NCBI GenBank assembly: GCA_964495085.1
Contig: CAZBUK010000031.1
Location: 1 to 39,461 of the forward strand
Direction: 5' to 3'
Origin: CAZBUK01 sp964495085
GTDB taxonomy: Bacteria > Bacteroidota > Ignavibacteria > T3Sed10-11
Length of the DNA: 39,461 nt
The notes under the pieces: model-generated
Told to the model about the DNA's origin: nothing
The model's database searches: none
What the model saw: the letters and a program-made list of their open reading frames with translations, nothing else
In this document: positions 26,222 through 34,530 of the stretch, piece by piece
How the letters are laid out: each line of letters begins with the position of its first letter
Position numbering within the stretch: the first letter of the stretch is position 1
Position numbers and translations under genes: made by a program

Positions 26222-26567
26222 AGAAAATGTCTCCCATTTGGAATGCCTGGTACCGCGTACCCTCGTTCTCTGAAGAACATGTTTTGCCTTTTAATGCTCA
26301 CTATTCCGACCCGACAGACACACCGCGTCTTCGTTGGCAGACAAAACCCAAGCGATGAAGGAACTTCCTTCGATGCAGAAGACACCACATCACAATTAAA
26401 AGCGCAAAATCCGAGTACCGTGAATTGTTCCGAACAATATAGCAGAATCGGACAGAAAAGGCAAGTTCCGCCGGGCCGGGCTGACGCTGCAGCTTTTTAA
26501 TCAGCCGGGAGTTGCGTATATTGGCTATGCATTCGTTTCCGTAATTCCCACTCATCTCCTCGTATAT
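26222..26567. other. Divergent intergenic region between the cold-shock and radical SAM genes
   Basis: 346 bases without a convincing gene. Short overlapping ORFs here lack recognisable protein features and lack start-site support. The part next to csp probably holds its promoter and leader. On the radical SAM side a TATATTGG sequence near 26518-26525 is one mismatch from the -7 consensus. I found no strong hairpin with a U-run. Confidence 0.5.
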
Positions 26568-27842
26568 ATGTCCATTCCCGCTGATTCACCGAACAACGTC
26601 AGGATCGTGCAATCCGGAAAAACCGAGTCCACGCGGCGGTATCTCGTCAGCATCAGCGACGACGCCGGGACGGTATATCATATCCGGTACGGCCGCTCCT
26701 TTTCGACGGTGTCGATCGGCAGCGAAACAATTTTCTATTTCGATTCGACCGGCCGCATTCTCGGATCGTATCTCGATGCCGTCAATTATCAGCGCGGATT
26801 GAGCGGGGAAGTGCTGAGAAAAGACCGCCGGTCCGGAGTGAAGAGCCGAACATTGCTGTCCGGGCCGGAACGGATTTCATTTTTTGGTGAAGTATACCGG
26901 TATATCGAGCGTATCAGGAGACGGCTGGTCGACCTCTGCGGCGAGGAGTATGAGCGTGTAAGGGGAGTATTTAATTCTGTAGGCGCATGGAATCCGGAGC
27001 TTCTCGAGGATGACCGCCGGCGGTATGCGGAGGTCTACACTCCGGTTGCGATTCTCACTCCGGATCAGTATCTCTCGGTCGTTCTGCAGGCGTCGGAAGG
27101 CTGTTCGTGGAACAAATGCTCGTTTTGCGATTTTTATAAGTCGAAAGCATTTCGTATAAAAACACCCGATGAATTCAGAGCGCATATCAGTCGGGTTCGC
27201 GAATTCATCGGAGATGCGATGCCTCTCAGAAAATCGATCTTTCTCGGCGATGCGAACGCCCTTATCGTACCGCACGAACGGCTGCTCGGATTCATGGCAA
27301 TTATCCATGAGATGTTCGACAGGGAAGAACCCCCGTTATCGAACGGCATTTATTCTTTCCTCGACGTATTCGGCGCCGAGAGGAAAACGGCCGGTGAGTA
27401 CCGGGAGCTTGTCGCGTGGGGCGTCAGGAGAATCTACATCGGACTCGAATCGGGGAGCGATGAAGTATACTCGCTGCTGAATAAGCAGGGATCGCCCGCG
27501 GCATGTGTGGATGCCGTGAGGACAATCCGCGATGCCGGCTGCTCGGTCGGTCTGATCGTCCTCGCGGGAGCGGGGGGCAGACAGCTCGCCGGCTCACACC
27601 TCGAAGAGACCGTCGCCGCGATCGCTTCCATGTCGCCGGATGAGAAAGACATCATTTACCTCTCGCCGTTCGTTGATGAACACGCGCATGAATACGCGAG
27701 GCGCTGTGCCGCTTCCGGTATTGAATCCCTGTCGGAAACTGAAATCCATGAACAACTGCAGAGCTTTAAAACACGGCTACGGTCGGAAGGGGCGATCCGG
27801 GCGAAGATCACCCTGTACGATATCAAATCATTCATCTATTAG
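26568..27842 (+). CDS. Radical SAM protein of unknown function with a CX4CX2C cluster motif
   Basis: 424 residues. An N-terminal ~165-residue region with no motif I recognise is followed by the radical SAM core. The core opens with LQASEGCSWNKCSFCDFYKS, so the [4Fe-4S] ligands are spaced CX4CX2C instead of the common CX3CX2C. Later elements fit the barrel: KSIFLGDANALIVPHERL, RRIYIGLESGSDEVYSLLNK (the Elp3/MiaB-like GxESGS block) and GLIVLAGAGGRQ. The protein should cleave S-adenosylmethionine to start a radical reaction. The substrate is unknown and there is no obvious TRAM, B12 or SPASM domain. Its neighbour downstream is glnA, 57 bases away. Confidence 0.85.
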   Translation: MSIPADSPNNVRIVQSGKTESTRRYLVSISDDAGTVYHIRYGRSFSTVSIGSETIFYFDSTGRILGSYLDAVNYQRGLSGEVLRKDRRSGVKSRTLLSGPERISFFGEVYRYIERIRRRLVDLCGEEYERVRGVFNSVGAWNPELLEDDRRRYAEVYTPVAILTPDQYLSVVLQASEGCSWNKCSFCDFYKSKAFRIKTPDEFRAHISRVREFIGDAMPLRKSIFLGDANALIVPHERLLGFMAIIHEMFDREEPPLSNGIYSFLDVFGAERKTAGEYRELVAWGVRRIYIGLESGSDEVYSLLNKQGSPAACVDAVRTIRDAGCSVGLIVLAGAGGRQLAGSHLEETVAAIASMSPDEKDIIYLSPFVDEHAHEYARRCAASGIESLSETEIHEQLQSFKTRLRSEGAIRAKITLYDIKSFIY

Positions 27843-27899
27843 CGGTATCCGCTTCGCACGCTAACAACCGGACCAGTTACCATATCGGAGAGTATCTCT

Positions 27900-29333
27900 A
27901 TGTTCACAGATTATAAAGAGCTCGAAACGTACTGCCGTGAAAGCGGAATCCGGATGATCGATTTTAAGATCGTCGACCTCGGCGGAAGATGGCGGCATCT
28001 GACCATACCGATCTCGAAGCTATCCCCGCAGGTAGTCGAAAACGGAGTCGGTTTCGACGGATCGAACTACGGCTATGCGAAAGTGGAAAAATCCGATATG
28101 GCGTTTGTACCCGACCTTTCGACATCGCACATCGATATCTTCTGTCCCACCCCGACGCTCTCCATGATCTGCGATCTGTATATCCTGGGCGAGAGTACGA
28201 ACAGCCGGTACGACGCCGATCCGCGATTCATTTGCAGGAAGGCGGAGGAGTATGTAGGGTCGACCGGCGTCGCAACCGAACCGGTGATCGGACCGGAATT
28301 CGAGTTCTATTTATTCGATCACATATCGTATACAAACGAGCCGCAGCGCACGGCGGTCCGCATCGATTCGTATCAGGGTTCCTGGAATACCGGAGAGCGG
28401 GAGGATCAGAACTTCGGCTATAAAATACCGGATCAGAAAGGGTATCATGCGTCGCTTCCGCACGATATCAATTTTGAACTGAGGAACAAGATGGTTCTCG
28501 CGCTCGAGGATGCCGGAGTCAAGGTTAAATACCACCACCACGAGGTGGGGGGTCCGGGACAGGTAGAAATCGAAACGGCTCCGGGAGGTCTCTGTGAAAT
28601 GGCCGATAAGACGATGCTGCTGAAATATATCGTGAAGAACATAGCCCTCCAACACGGCAAGACGGCAACCTTCATGCCCAAGCCGCTCTACGGACACGCC
28701 GGCAGCGGTATGCATGTGCACATTTGGCTGTTCAAGGAGGGGAAAGCGGTATTTTACGATCCCGCCGGCTATGCTCAACTCAGCGAGACCGCTCTCTATT
28801 TTATCGGCGGGCTGTTGAAACACGCGCGAAGTCTGGTCGCCTTCACGAACGCAAGTACGAATTCGTACAAGCGGCTGGTCCCGGGCTATGAGGCGCCGGT
28901 GAGCGTCTGTTTTGCGAGCGCGAACAGGACGGCCGTCGTGCGGATTCCCGCCTATGCAAAAGAACCCAAAGATAAGCGGTTTGAATTCAGGCCCTCGGAT
29001 GCGATGTGTAATCCGTATCTCGCGTATGCGGCGCTTCTTATGGCGGGGATGGACGGTATCGCCGCGAAGATCGACCCTGTCGCGGAAGGGTACGGTCCGT
29101 TCGACGTAAATCTCTACACGCTCTCCAATGAGGAGAAGAGGAAAATCGGTTCGTTGCCCCGGTCGCTGCATGAAGCGGCGGATGCGCTGGAGGAGGACTT
29201 CGAGTATCTGCTCGCGGGCGGCGTCTTCGACCGTCTGCTTATAGAGAGCCATTTAAAGAGAATCAGAAATGAGAGTTTGGCGGTCGACATAATTCCACAC
29301 CCGGAGGAATTCCGTCTGTACTACGATTTGTGA
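27900..29333 (+). CDS. glnA: Glutamine synthetase, type I
   Basis: 477 residues, normal for GSI (about 440-480). Recognised blocks are FDGSNYGYAKVEKSDMAFVPD near the N-terminus, IGPEFEFYLFD with metal-binding Glu, GGPGQVEIETAP, GSGMHVHIWLF (ATP/metal site), NSYKRLVPGYEAPV and RFEFRPSDAMCNPYLAYAALL. It makes glutamine from glutamate, ammonia and ATP in the cytosol. A Tyr stands in the NLYTLS segment at the place of the E. coli adenylylation Tyr, but that Tyr is also present in non-adenylylated forms. It overlaps the convergent glycerate kinase gene by 13 bases at the 3' ends. Confidence 0.97.
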   Translation: MFTDYKELETYCRESGIRMIDFKIVDLGGRWRHLTIPISKLSPQVVENGVGFDGSNYGYAKVEKSDMAFVPDLSTSHIDIFCPTPTLSMICDLYILGESTNSRYDADPRFICRKAEEYVGSTGVATEPVIGPEFEFYLFDHISYTNEPQRTAVRIDSYQGSWNTGEREDQNFGYKIPDQKGYHASLPHDINFELRNKMVLALEDAGVKVKYHHHEVGGPGQVEIETAPGGLCEMADKTMLLKYIVKNIALQHGKTATFMPKPLYGHAGSGMHVHIWLFKEGKAVFYDPAGYAQLSETALYFIGGLLKHARSLVAFTNASTNSYKRLVPGYEAPVSVCFASANRTAVVRIPAYAKEPKDKRFEFRPSDAMCNPYLAYAALLMAGMDGIAAKIDPVAEGYGPFDVNLYTLSNEEKRKIGSLPRSLHEAADALEEDFEYLLAGGVFDRLLIESHLKRIRNESLAVDIIPHPEEFRLYYDL

Positions 29334-30451
29334 TCGTTGACGATCCGTTCACCGATTTGCGAGAGGTAGCGCGGAGCGTTCCTGATCGAGTCATCTGCAT
29401 CCGCGGCAAGCGATGCGACCGAATAGACGGCGTGTAAGCCGAGCGCGGATATCAGAGCATCAGGATCCCCCTCCACGCGTCCCGCGACCGCGATAACCGG
29501 TTTGTCGTACGTGCGGGCAAGACCGGCGACATGCGATACGACCTTCCCGTGCATTGTCTGTGCATCGAGACTTCCTTCTCCGGTGACGATCGCATCCGAT
29601 CTTCGAACTGCCTCGTCGAATCCGGTCATACCGGCGATGATCTCAAATCCGGATCGTATCTCGGCTTTACCGTACGCGAGGAAGAAAAGCGCGGCTCCGC
29701 CCGCTGCGCCCGTTCCGGGATAGTCGTCCGCATCGAAGCCGGTCTCTTTTTTCAGCAAGCCGGCAAGGTGTTCGAGGCCTTCGGCAAGTTTCTCGACTGC
29801 AGCCGGCCCGGCACCTTTTTGCGGTCCGTACACGCGTGCTGCGCCGTCACGGCCGTTCAGGGGATTCCGGACGTCCGATGCGATCAACCAGTTCGCTCCG
29901 TGGAAGCCGGGGTGAACGCCGGTATCGGTGATCGCGTGTATGTCGATGAGGGTTCCTCCGGCGGGGATGAACCGTTCGCCTTTTTTATTGTGGAAACCGA
30001 AGCCGAGGGCGGACGCGATGCCGGCGCCTCCGTCGACTGTAGCGCTGCCGCCGATGGTAAGGATCAGCTCGCGCATACCGTAGTCCAGGGCGTTGCGTAT
30101 AAGCTCTCCCGTACCGAATGTGTTTGTCTGTAACGGGTCGCGTTCGTGTTTTTGCAGCAATTCGAGTCCGGAAGCTTTTGCCAGCTCGATTACGGCGGTC
30201 TCGCTTTCGTTCAATCTCAGGTATCCTGACCGGATCATTCTGCCGAGAGGATCCCGGACTTCGATAAATTCGTATCGTCCGCTGAGATGGTAGTTGAGTA
30301 CATCGGTCGAGCCGTCTCCTCCGTCGGCGAGGGGGAAGAGAATGGTTCGGACCGACGGGTCGGCCCTTTTCATGCCGTCAAGGAGCGACGATATCACCTG
30401 AACGGAAGCGAGACAGTCTTTAAAGGAATCCGGCGCCAACAGATAAACCAT
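29321..30451 (-). CDS. garK: Glycerate kinase (GK-I family)
   Basis: 376 residues from the ATG at 30451, where the protein begins MVYLLAPDSFKDCLASVQV, the standard family opening. A longer reading to 30553 would run into the divergent EVE gene and add a Cys/Tyr-rich non-homologous stretch. Other blocks are FPLADGGDGSTDVL, LTIGGSATVDGGAGIASALG, VTGEGSLDAQTMHGKVV and KPVIAVAGRV. The enzyme phosphorylates D-glycerate (usually to 2-phosphoglycerate in this family) and feeds lower glycolysis. It could act after the hydroxyacid dehydrogenase at 19023. Its last 13 bases overlap the end of glnA on the opposite strand. Confidence 0.94.
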   Translation of the reverse strand: MVYLLAPDSFKDCLASVQVISSLLDGMKRADPSVRTILFPLADGGDGSTDVLNYHLSGRYEFIEVRDPLGRMIRSGYLRLNESETAVIELAKASGLELLQKHERDPLQTNTFGTGELIRNALDYGMRELILTIGGSATVDGGAGIASALGFGFHNKKGERFIPAGGTLIDIHAITDTGVHPGFHGANWLIASDVRNPLNGRDGAARVYGPQKGAGPAAVEKLAEGLEHLAGLLKKETGFDADDYPGTGAAGGAALFFLAYGKAEIRSGFEIIAGMTGFDEAVRRSDAIVTGEGSLDAQTMHGKVVSHVAGLARTYDKPVIAVAGRVEGDPDALISALGLHAVYSVASLAADADDSIRNAPRYLSQIGERIVNDHKS

Positions 30452-30551
30452 ATATAATCCGCGCGAGATAGTATCGGGATATTTGTGGATAAAATATTTA
30501 TTATATTCATAACAAGCAAAACATGCACATATTAATGAGGTCTGGACTCCC

Positions 30552-30962
30552 ATGAAATCATACTGGCTTCTGAAAACCGAACCCTCCGAATATTCATTCG
30601 ATCAGCTTGTCTCGGACCGGCGAACGGAATGGGATGGGGTGACGAACAATCAGGCCCAGATGTATCTGCGGGCGATAAATAAGGGGGATCGGGTGCTTAT
30701 CTATCATACGGGGAAAGAAAAGGCGATCGTCGGTATTGCAGAGGTGATCGGCAAGCCGTATCCGGATCCCTCCGGGTCGAAGGAGAAGCAGGTTGCGATA
30801 GACATCAAACCCATTCGAAAGTTCCCGTATCCGGTCACGCTTACGGCGATCAAATCGCAGAGCCAGTTCGATGAATTCGAACTTGTCCGGAATTCCCGCT
30901 TGTCAGTAATGCCGGTCAGGGATGTATGGTGGCATATCATCGTCAGCAGGGGCGGACTTTGA
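30552..30962 (+). CDS. EVE domain protein
   Basis: 136 residues, a complete single-domain EVE protein (PUA-like fold). It starts SYWLLKTEPSEYSFDQL, then EWDGVTNNQAQMYLRAINKG, LIYHTGKEKAIVGIAEV and SRLSVMPV near the end. The conserved Trp and aromatic residues form the pocket that, in studied EVE domains, reads modified bases in DNA or RNA. Stand-alone bacterial members have no settled function. It is divergent from glycerate kinase; the ~100-base AT-rich gap between the starts must hold both promoters, though I see no clear consensus there. Confidence 0.92.
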   Translation: MKSYWLLKTEPSEYSFDQLVSDRRTEWDGVTNNQAQMYLRAINKGDRVLIYHTGKEKAIVGIAEVIGKPYPDPSGSKEKQVAIDIKPIRKFPYPVTLTAIKSQSQFDEFELVRNSRLSVMPVRDVWWHIIVSRGGL

Positions 30963-31355
30963 CAAGCTGTTGAAATACGGGTGGAATCGAAGAATTGTCT
31001 GCCATTCAAATACCGATTACCTGCGGGCAACCTCGGCAGTTGTTTTACTTGTGATGGCGCCGGGGCGACGCGTCGTTCACCCCAAGTTGATCATTCGACT
31101 CGACCGCGGGTATTCATTTGCAGGTAGCCGTGGTTGGAGCGGCCGTGCGACACACGATATGATTCGCATATTACTGATACGATATATTGATTAAACCATC
31201 GATTGGTGTAGTAGGTGTTACAACCGGGAATGGTAGTATAGATAAATGTACGATTACCGGTTAATGGACTTTACTCGAACGATAACAATATGCAGCTCAT
31301 CTGGGTATGTAGCGATGCGATCAAAGAACGCTAACTCCACAAGATTGATAAATCC

Positions 31356-31380
31356 AAAACCCCGTTAGGGGTGGCAGTAT
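31356..31380 (-). repeat. Palindromic repeat unit, copy 1 (inverted)
   Basis: It reads AAAACCCCGTTAGGGGTGGC followed by AGTAT on the plus strand, the inverse complement of copies 2 and 3. The core ACCCC-GTTA-GGGGT is self-complementary and can form a small hairpin. Confidence 0.8.
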
Positions 31381-31521
31381 TCTTTCGCGATTCTTTGAAC
31401 CTGCATGGCAAATACCCGGTAATCTTGGATCCGCCGGCAGTAATCATCTTATCCGATATAATGGGAACAGTAAAAAGAAATTCATCAAATTGGAATAACG
31501 ATAGCACACGGTTGTGCTTTT

Positions 31522-31546
31522 ATACTGCCACCCCTGACGGGGTTTA
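31522..31546 (+). repeat. Palindromic repeat unit, copy 2
   Basis: ATACTGCCACCCCTGACGGG, continuing GTTTA. It matches the inverse complement of copy 1 at all but two positions (the inner A to G change and the last base), so copies 1 and 2 form a long inverted repeat about 140 bases apart. Confidence 0.8.
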
Positions 31547-31576
31547 ACGCGGGGTGGTGAGATCGTTTTTTGTACC

Positions 31577-31605
31577 ATAATGCCACCCCTAACGGGGTTC
31601 TATAA
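31577..31605 (+). repeat. Palindromic repeat unit, copy 3
   Basis: ATAATGCCACCCCTAACGGG, continuing GTTCTATAA. It is a direct repeat of copy 2, about 55 bases downstream, with the same CCCC/GGGG core. Confidence 0.8.
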
Positions 31606-31626
31606 GAGGTGTCGTATTATTGCTTT

Positions 31627-31653
31627 CATAATGTCACACCTAACATGGTTTGA
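31627..31653 (+). repeat. Palindromic repeat unit, copy 4 (degenerate)
   Basis: CATAATGTCACACCTAACAT, continuing GGTTTGA. Alignment to copy 3 is clear, but the CCCC/GGGG core is mutated so that it no longer forms the hairpin. It lies about 50 bases after copy 3, keeping the spacing. Confidence 0.65.
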
Positions 31654-31744
31654 TACCCCAATTTTTATTATATGATTTTACAGTTGGTACAATGCACCCT
31701 GAGTATGACTGCGAATATTATTATACGCTTTTCCCTTACTCTCC

Positions 31745-32386
31745 ATGCTACCACCGGACAATATGAGCTCTCCCATAACGGATAGAAACCTACCCGCACA
31801 ACCGGAAGGGACGGTCCTCATTGAGCGCTGGACGATCTACGCCCTTATCGATGCTTGGATCTCCGAATCCCGTATCAAGCCCGCTCATCAATTGTTTTTC
31901 TTTTTATTGCTGACCCTCTGCATCGCGGGAGCTATGGTACTCATTACGCTGCCCATTGCTGCTTTTCCGTCGATACCGATATTCCTTTTCATCCTCATTC
32001 AGGCGGCGATTATTGTTCCTACGATACTACTCCACGAGCTCTGCCACGGAATTGTCATTCTTCTCTATGGAGGCAGTCCGAGGTATGGATATAAATGGTT
32101 AAATGGACTCGGCCCGGTCGTATATGCCACGACCGAGGGTTTCTTCCCGATCATTGCATACAAACATATCGCTTCCGCTCCACTGATCATTGTAAGCGGC
32201 GTTTGCCTCATCCTCGTCCTCCTCGGATACGGGTGGTGGGTTATTTTCCCGTTCATTTTCAACGCCGTCGGCTCGGGGGGCGATCTTCTCGGACTCCGGG
32301 TACTCGGAAAATTCCGGGGCTCGTACTTTGTAGAAGATACACAGGATGGTTTTAACATCTATCGAACATCCGCTCCGCCGAATTGA
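31745..32386 (+). CDS. DUF3267-type integral membrane protein with HExxH-like motif
   Basis: 213 residues; the start could also be the Met at residue 7 (MSSPITDRN). Hydrophobic segments at about 48-72 (FFFLLLTLCIAGAMVLITLP), 77-100, 140-155 and 155-175 make it a membrane protein. The second segment runs into LLHELCHGIVILLYGGS, an HEXXH motif (HELCH) as in DUF3267 and related putative membrane zinc proteases. The rest (PRYGYKWLNGLGPVVYATTEGFFP) is also family-like. Substrate and activity are unknown. It follows the repeat region and precedes an envelope amidase-like gene. Confidence 0.8.
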   Translation: MLPPDNMSSPITDRNLPAQPEGTVLIERWTIYALIDAWISESRIKPAHQLFFFLLLTLCIAGAMVLITLPIAAFPSIPIFLFILIQAAIIVPTILLHELCHGIVILLYGGSPRYGYKWLNGLGPVVYATTEGFFPIIAYKHIASAPLIIVSGVCLILVLLGYGWWVIFPFIFNAVGSGGDLLGLRVLGKFRGSYFVEDTQDGFNIYRTSAPPN

Positions 32387-32584
32387 TGAATACCGAAGCA
32401 GAGGCGTATGAACTACTTTGGAATATATTCATAGTTCCGACTTATCCATATATTGATTTTGTCCTCCATTTTTCCAATTATTTACATTTTATTAGGATCC
32501 ATATACCCGGTGAACACATTACCGGCGAATCCATACCGGAAAAAAAGAAATACGACGTTCCTGTAGCCTCTGCGGAGATCGAAA

Positions 32585-33448
32585 ATGAATAGACGCAAAT
32601 TTATCAAATCTTCAGGGATTCTCTTCTACGGCGGAGCCGCGCTGCTGTCGCTCCCCATGCGCGGATTCACCGACGTTCACCGCGAAATCTTCGATCGCAC
32701 CATGCAGCTTGCGCTTGAACGCAACCTCGTCCATGATCCGGTCGGAGACGTCGTGGTTGAAATCGGGAGATCGTTCCTTCAGGCTCCGTATGAAGCATTT
32801 ACGCTCGAACAACCAGGTGAAGAGCGTCTAGTGATCAACCTGCGATCGTTCGATTGCGTGACGCTTGTCGAGAACGCCCTCGCTCTGGCGCGCTGCATAA
32901 AAAAAGAGACTTTTTCCTTTGAGGATTTTACGCGGGAACTGACGCTGATCCGGTATCGCAGCGGAGTTATCGACGGATACGCGAGCCGGCTTAATTATTT
33001 CACGGATTGGATATACGACAACGAACAAAAGGGGATTGTCAGAAATGTAACCGGAGAGATCGGAGGGGAGGAATACCGGAAGGAGATACGGTTTATGTCG
33101 ACGAATCGAAACCGGTATGCGCGGTTATCGGACGACCGCGTATTCGAAGAAATTAAGTATCAGGAGGCTGCGCTCAACGAACATACGCATTATTTTCTGC
33201 CGAAAGGTAATTTTCATATGGCAGAAGCATCGGTCCGGAACGGCGACGTTCTCGCCTTTACCACTAACCTCCGGGGTTTGGATATCATGCATACCGCCAT
33301 TGCCATCGGCAAAGAGGGGAGAATCCATCTGCTGCATGCACCCGACACCGGCCGGACGGTCGAAATGACCGTACAGCCTGTTGCGGACTATATGGCGAAG
33401 AACCCCCGCGTCACCGGGATCATGGCCGCGCGTCCCTTGGAAATATAG
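32585..33448 (+). CDS. Exported DUF1460 protein (N-acetylmuramoyl-L-alanine amidase-like)
   Basis: 287 residues. The N-terminus MNRRKFIKSSGILFYGGAAL has a twin-arginine-like motif (RRKFIK) and a hydrophobic segment, pointing to export of a folded protein. DUF1460 blocks are SFDCVTLVENALALA (likely catalytic Cys), RYRSGVIDGYASRLNYFTDW and GLDIMHTAIAIG (likely catalytic His), an NlpC/P60-like Cys-His arrangement. Family members are thought to cut the muramoyl-alanine or peptide links of peptidoglycan fragments. The M19 dipeptidase gene 86 bases downstream supports peptide salvage (inference). GATCGAAAATG overlaps the end of a doubtful small ORF. Confidence 0.87.
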   Translation: MNRRKFIKSSGILFYGGAALLSLPMRGFTDVHREIFDRTMQLALERNLVHDPVGDVVVEIGRSFLQAPYEAFTLEQPGEERLVINLRSFDCVTLVENALALARCIKKETFSFEDFTRELTLIRYRSGVIDGYASRLNYFTDWIYDNEQKGIVRNVTGEIGGEEYRKEIRFMSTNRNRYARLSDDRVFEEIKYQEAALNEHTHYFLPKGNFHMAEASVRNGDVLAFTTNLRGLDIMHTAIAIGKEGRIHLLHAPDTGRTVEMTVQPVADYMAKNPRVTGIMAARPLEI

Positions 33449-33534
33449 ACGGATTCTCAACGGTAAATCAGCTCCATTGCCGGTGATGTTTCTTTCCCCG
33501 GTTCCATGCAAACCACAGAAGGAAGAAGACGCCT

Positions 33535-34521
33535 ATGGTCATTCGAGCGGACATTCACGTCCATCCGTTGTTAAACCGATGGTTGTTCGGCCGGGATCCC
33601 AGCGTTAGGCACCACTGTCCCCCCTTCTTCCTCCCGCTTTATAACTACGTCGATTTTCCGAGAGCCCATGCGGGCGGTGTGCGGCTGCTCTGTTCGATTA
33701 TCTATATGATGAATCTTCCGTGGCGGAACCGGATGGACGAAATAGAAAAGCTCATCGGGAACGCCGAGGCCGAGGCGAAGCATTCAGGATTTCCGGTCAA
33801 CTTTGTCAGGACGGCTGCGGAAGTCAGAGCATCGGCCGAACGGAATGAACTCGCCGTTATTCACTGCATCGAGGGGGCTCATGTGATACGTGAAAATGAG
33901 GATGAATTGGAGAGGTTGGCGGCGTTGGGAGTCCGGTATATAACGCTCGTACATTTCATCCATTCCCGTATTGGCGGAGCGGCCGGGGTACCTTTCGGTG
34001 GACGACGCGGATTGACCGACTTCGGCCGGCGAGTCGTCAGGAAAATGTACGCGAACGGAATAATCGCGGACGTCTCCCACACGACGGAGCCGACGTTTTG
34101 GGGCGTCATTGAAGAAGCGACAGGTCCGGTTATTGCAAGCCATTCCGGTGCGCGAGCGTTTGCGCTGCGGGACCGGAATCTGTCGCGGGATCAGATACAG
34201 GCGATCGCCGGTTCAGGCGGCGTGGTAGGATTGCTCCTGTGTCCCTTCTATCTGAAGAATTTCAGACTCAGCGGATCGCTCGACCTTTTCCTGAGGCATG
34301 TCGAATACATCGCAGACCTCGTCGGTCCGAAACATATCGCGATCGGGTCGGACTTCGACGGATGGCTCTGGCCCGTTCGCGAGGTGAAGGATATCGAATA
34401 CTTTAAGCTAATCGCCGATGCGCTTCAGATGAGAGGGTATTCGGATAAGGATATCGATCTGATTATGGGAGAGAGTTTTGTCGGCATGCTCGAACGGTTC
34501 GACGCTGCGATCGGAAAGTAG
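33535..34521 (+). CDS. Membrane (renal-type) dipeptidase, peptidase family M19
   Basis: 328 residues, usual length. Zinc-site and active-site blocks of the M19 family are in order: RADIHVHPLL (HxH; more often HxD in this family), AVIHCIEGAHV (bridging Glu), DVSHTTEPTFWGV, ASHSGARAF and IGSDFDGWLWP. These enzymes cleave dipeptides, including ones with D-residues. No signal peptide is apparent, so it is probably cytosolic here despite the family name. It lies downstream of the DUF1460 protein and converges on arfB with a 9-base gap. Confidence 0.92.
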   Translation: MVIRADIHVHPLLNRWLFGRDPSVRHHCPPFFLPLYNYVDFPRAHAGGVRLLCSIIYMMNLPWRNRMDEIEKLIGNAEAEAKHSGFPVNFVRTAAEVRASAERNELAVIHCIEGAHVIRENEDELERLAALGVRYITLVHFIHSRIGGAAGVPFGGRRGLTDFGRRVVRKMYANGIIADVSHTTEPTFWGVIEEATGPVIASHSGARAFALRDRNLSRDQIQAIAGSGGVVGLLLCPFYLKNFRLSGSLDLFLRHVEYIADLVGPKHIAIGSDFDGWLWPVREVKDIEYFKLIADALQMRGYSDKDIDLIMGESFVGMLERFDAAIGK

Positions 34522-34530
34522 GGGATCCCG

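Larger units (their letters stand above)
30963..31744. other. Gene-poor AT-richer region with a palindromic repeat cluster
   Basis: 782 bases without a convincing gene. A short ORF at 30922-31194 overlaps the EVE gene and has no recognisable protein character. The right half holds four copies of a GC-rich palindromic unit, listed separately, and an inverted pair TCAAAGAA (31321-31328) / TTCTTTGA (31391-31398) that brackets the first copy. The base composition is visibly more AT-rich than the flanking genes outside the repeats. It may be the remains of a small mobile element or simply a long intergenic spacer. Confidence 0.6.

Noticed and set aside
26078..26500. 140-residue plus-strand ORF across the cold-shock gene
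   Set aside because: It is antisense to csp and its leader with no recognisable features.
28311..29252. 313-residue minus-strand ORF inside glnA
   Set aside because: It is fully antisense to conserved glutamine synthetase motifs and is Arg/Ile-rich without family features.
30452..30553. N-terminal extension of glycerate kinase
   Set aside because: It adds a Cys/Tyr-rich stretch not seen in the family and collides with the divergent EVE start.
30922..31194. 90-residue ORF after the EVE gene
   Set aside because: It begins inside the EVE gene in another frame, its composition is not protein-like, and no homology is recognised.
31356..31653. Possible CRISPR array from the four repeats
   Set aside because: The repeats are too few, one is inverted, spacing is irregular (about 140, 30 and 20 bases between units), the unit is palindromic and no cas genes are present.
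32383..32592. 69-residue ORF between the DUF3267 and DUF1460 genes
   Set aside because: It fills the gap but has no recognisable motif and no clear ribosome site, is AT-rich, and overlaps the next gene's start.
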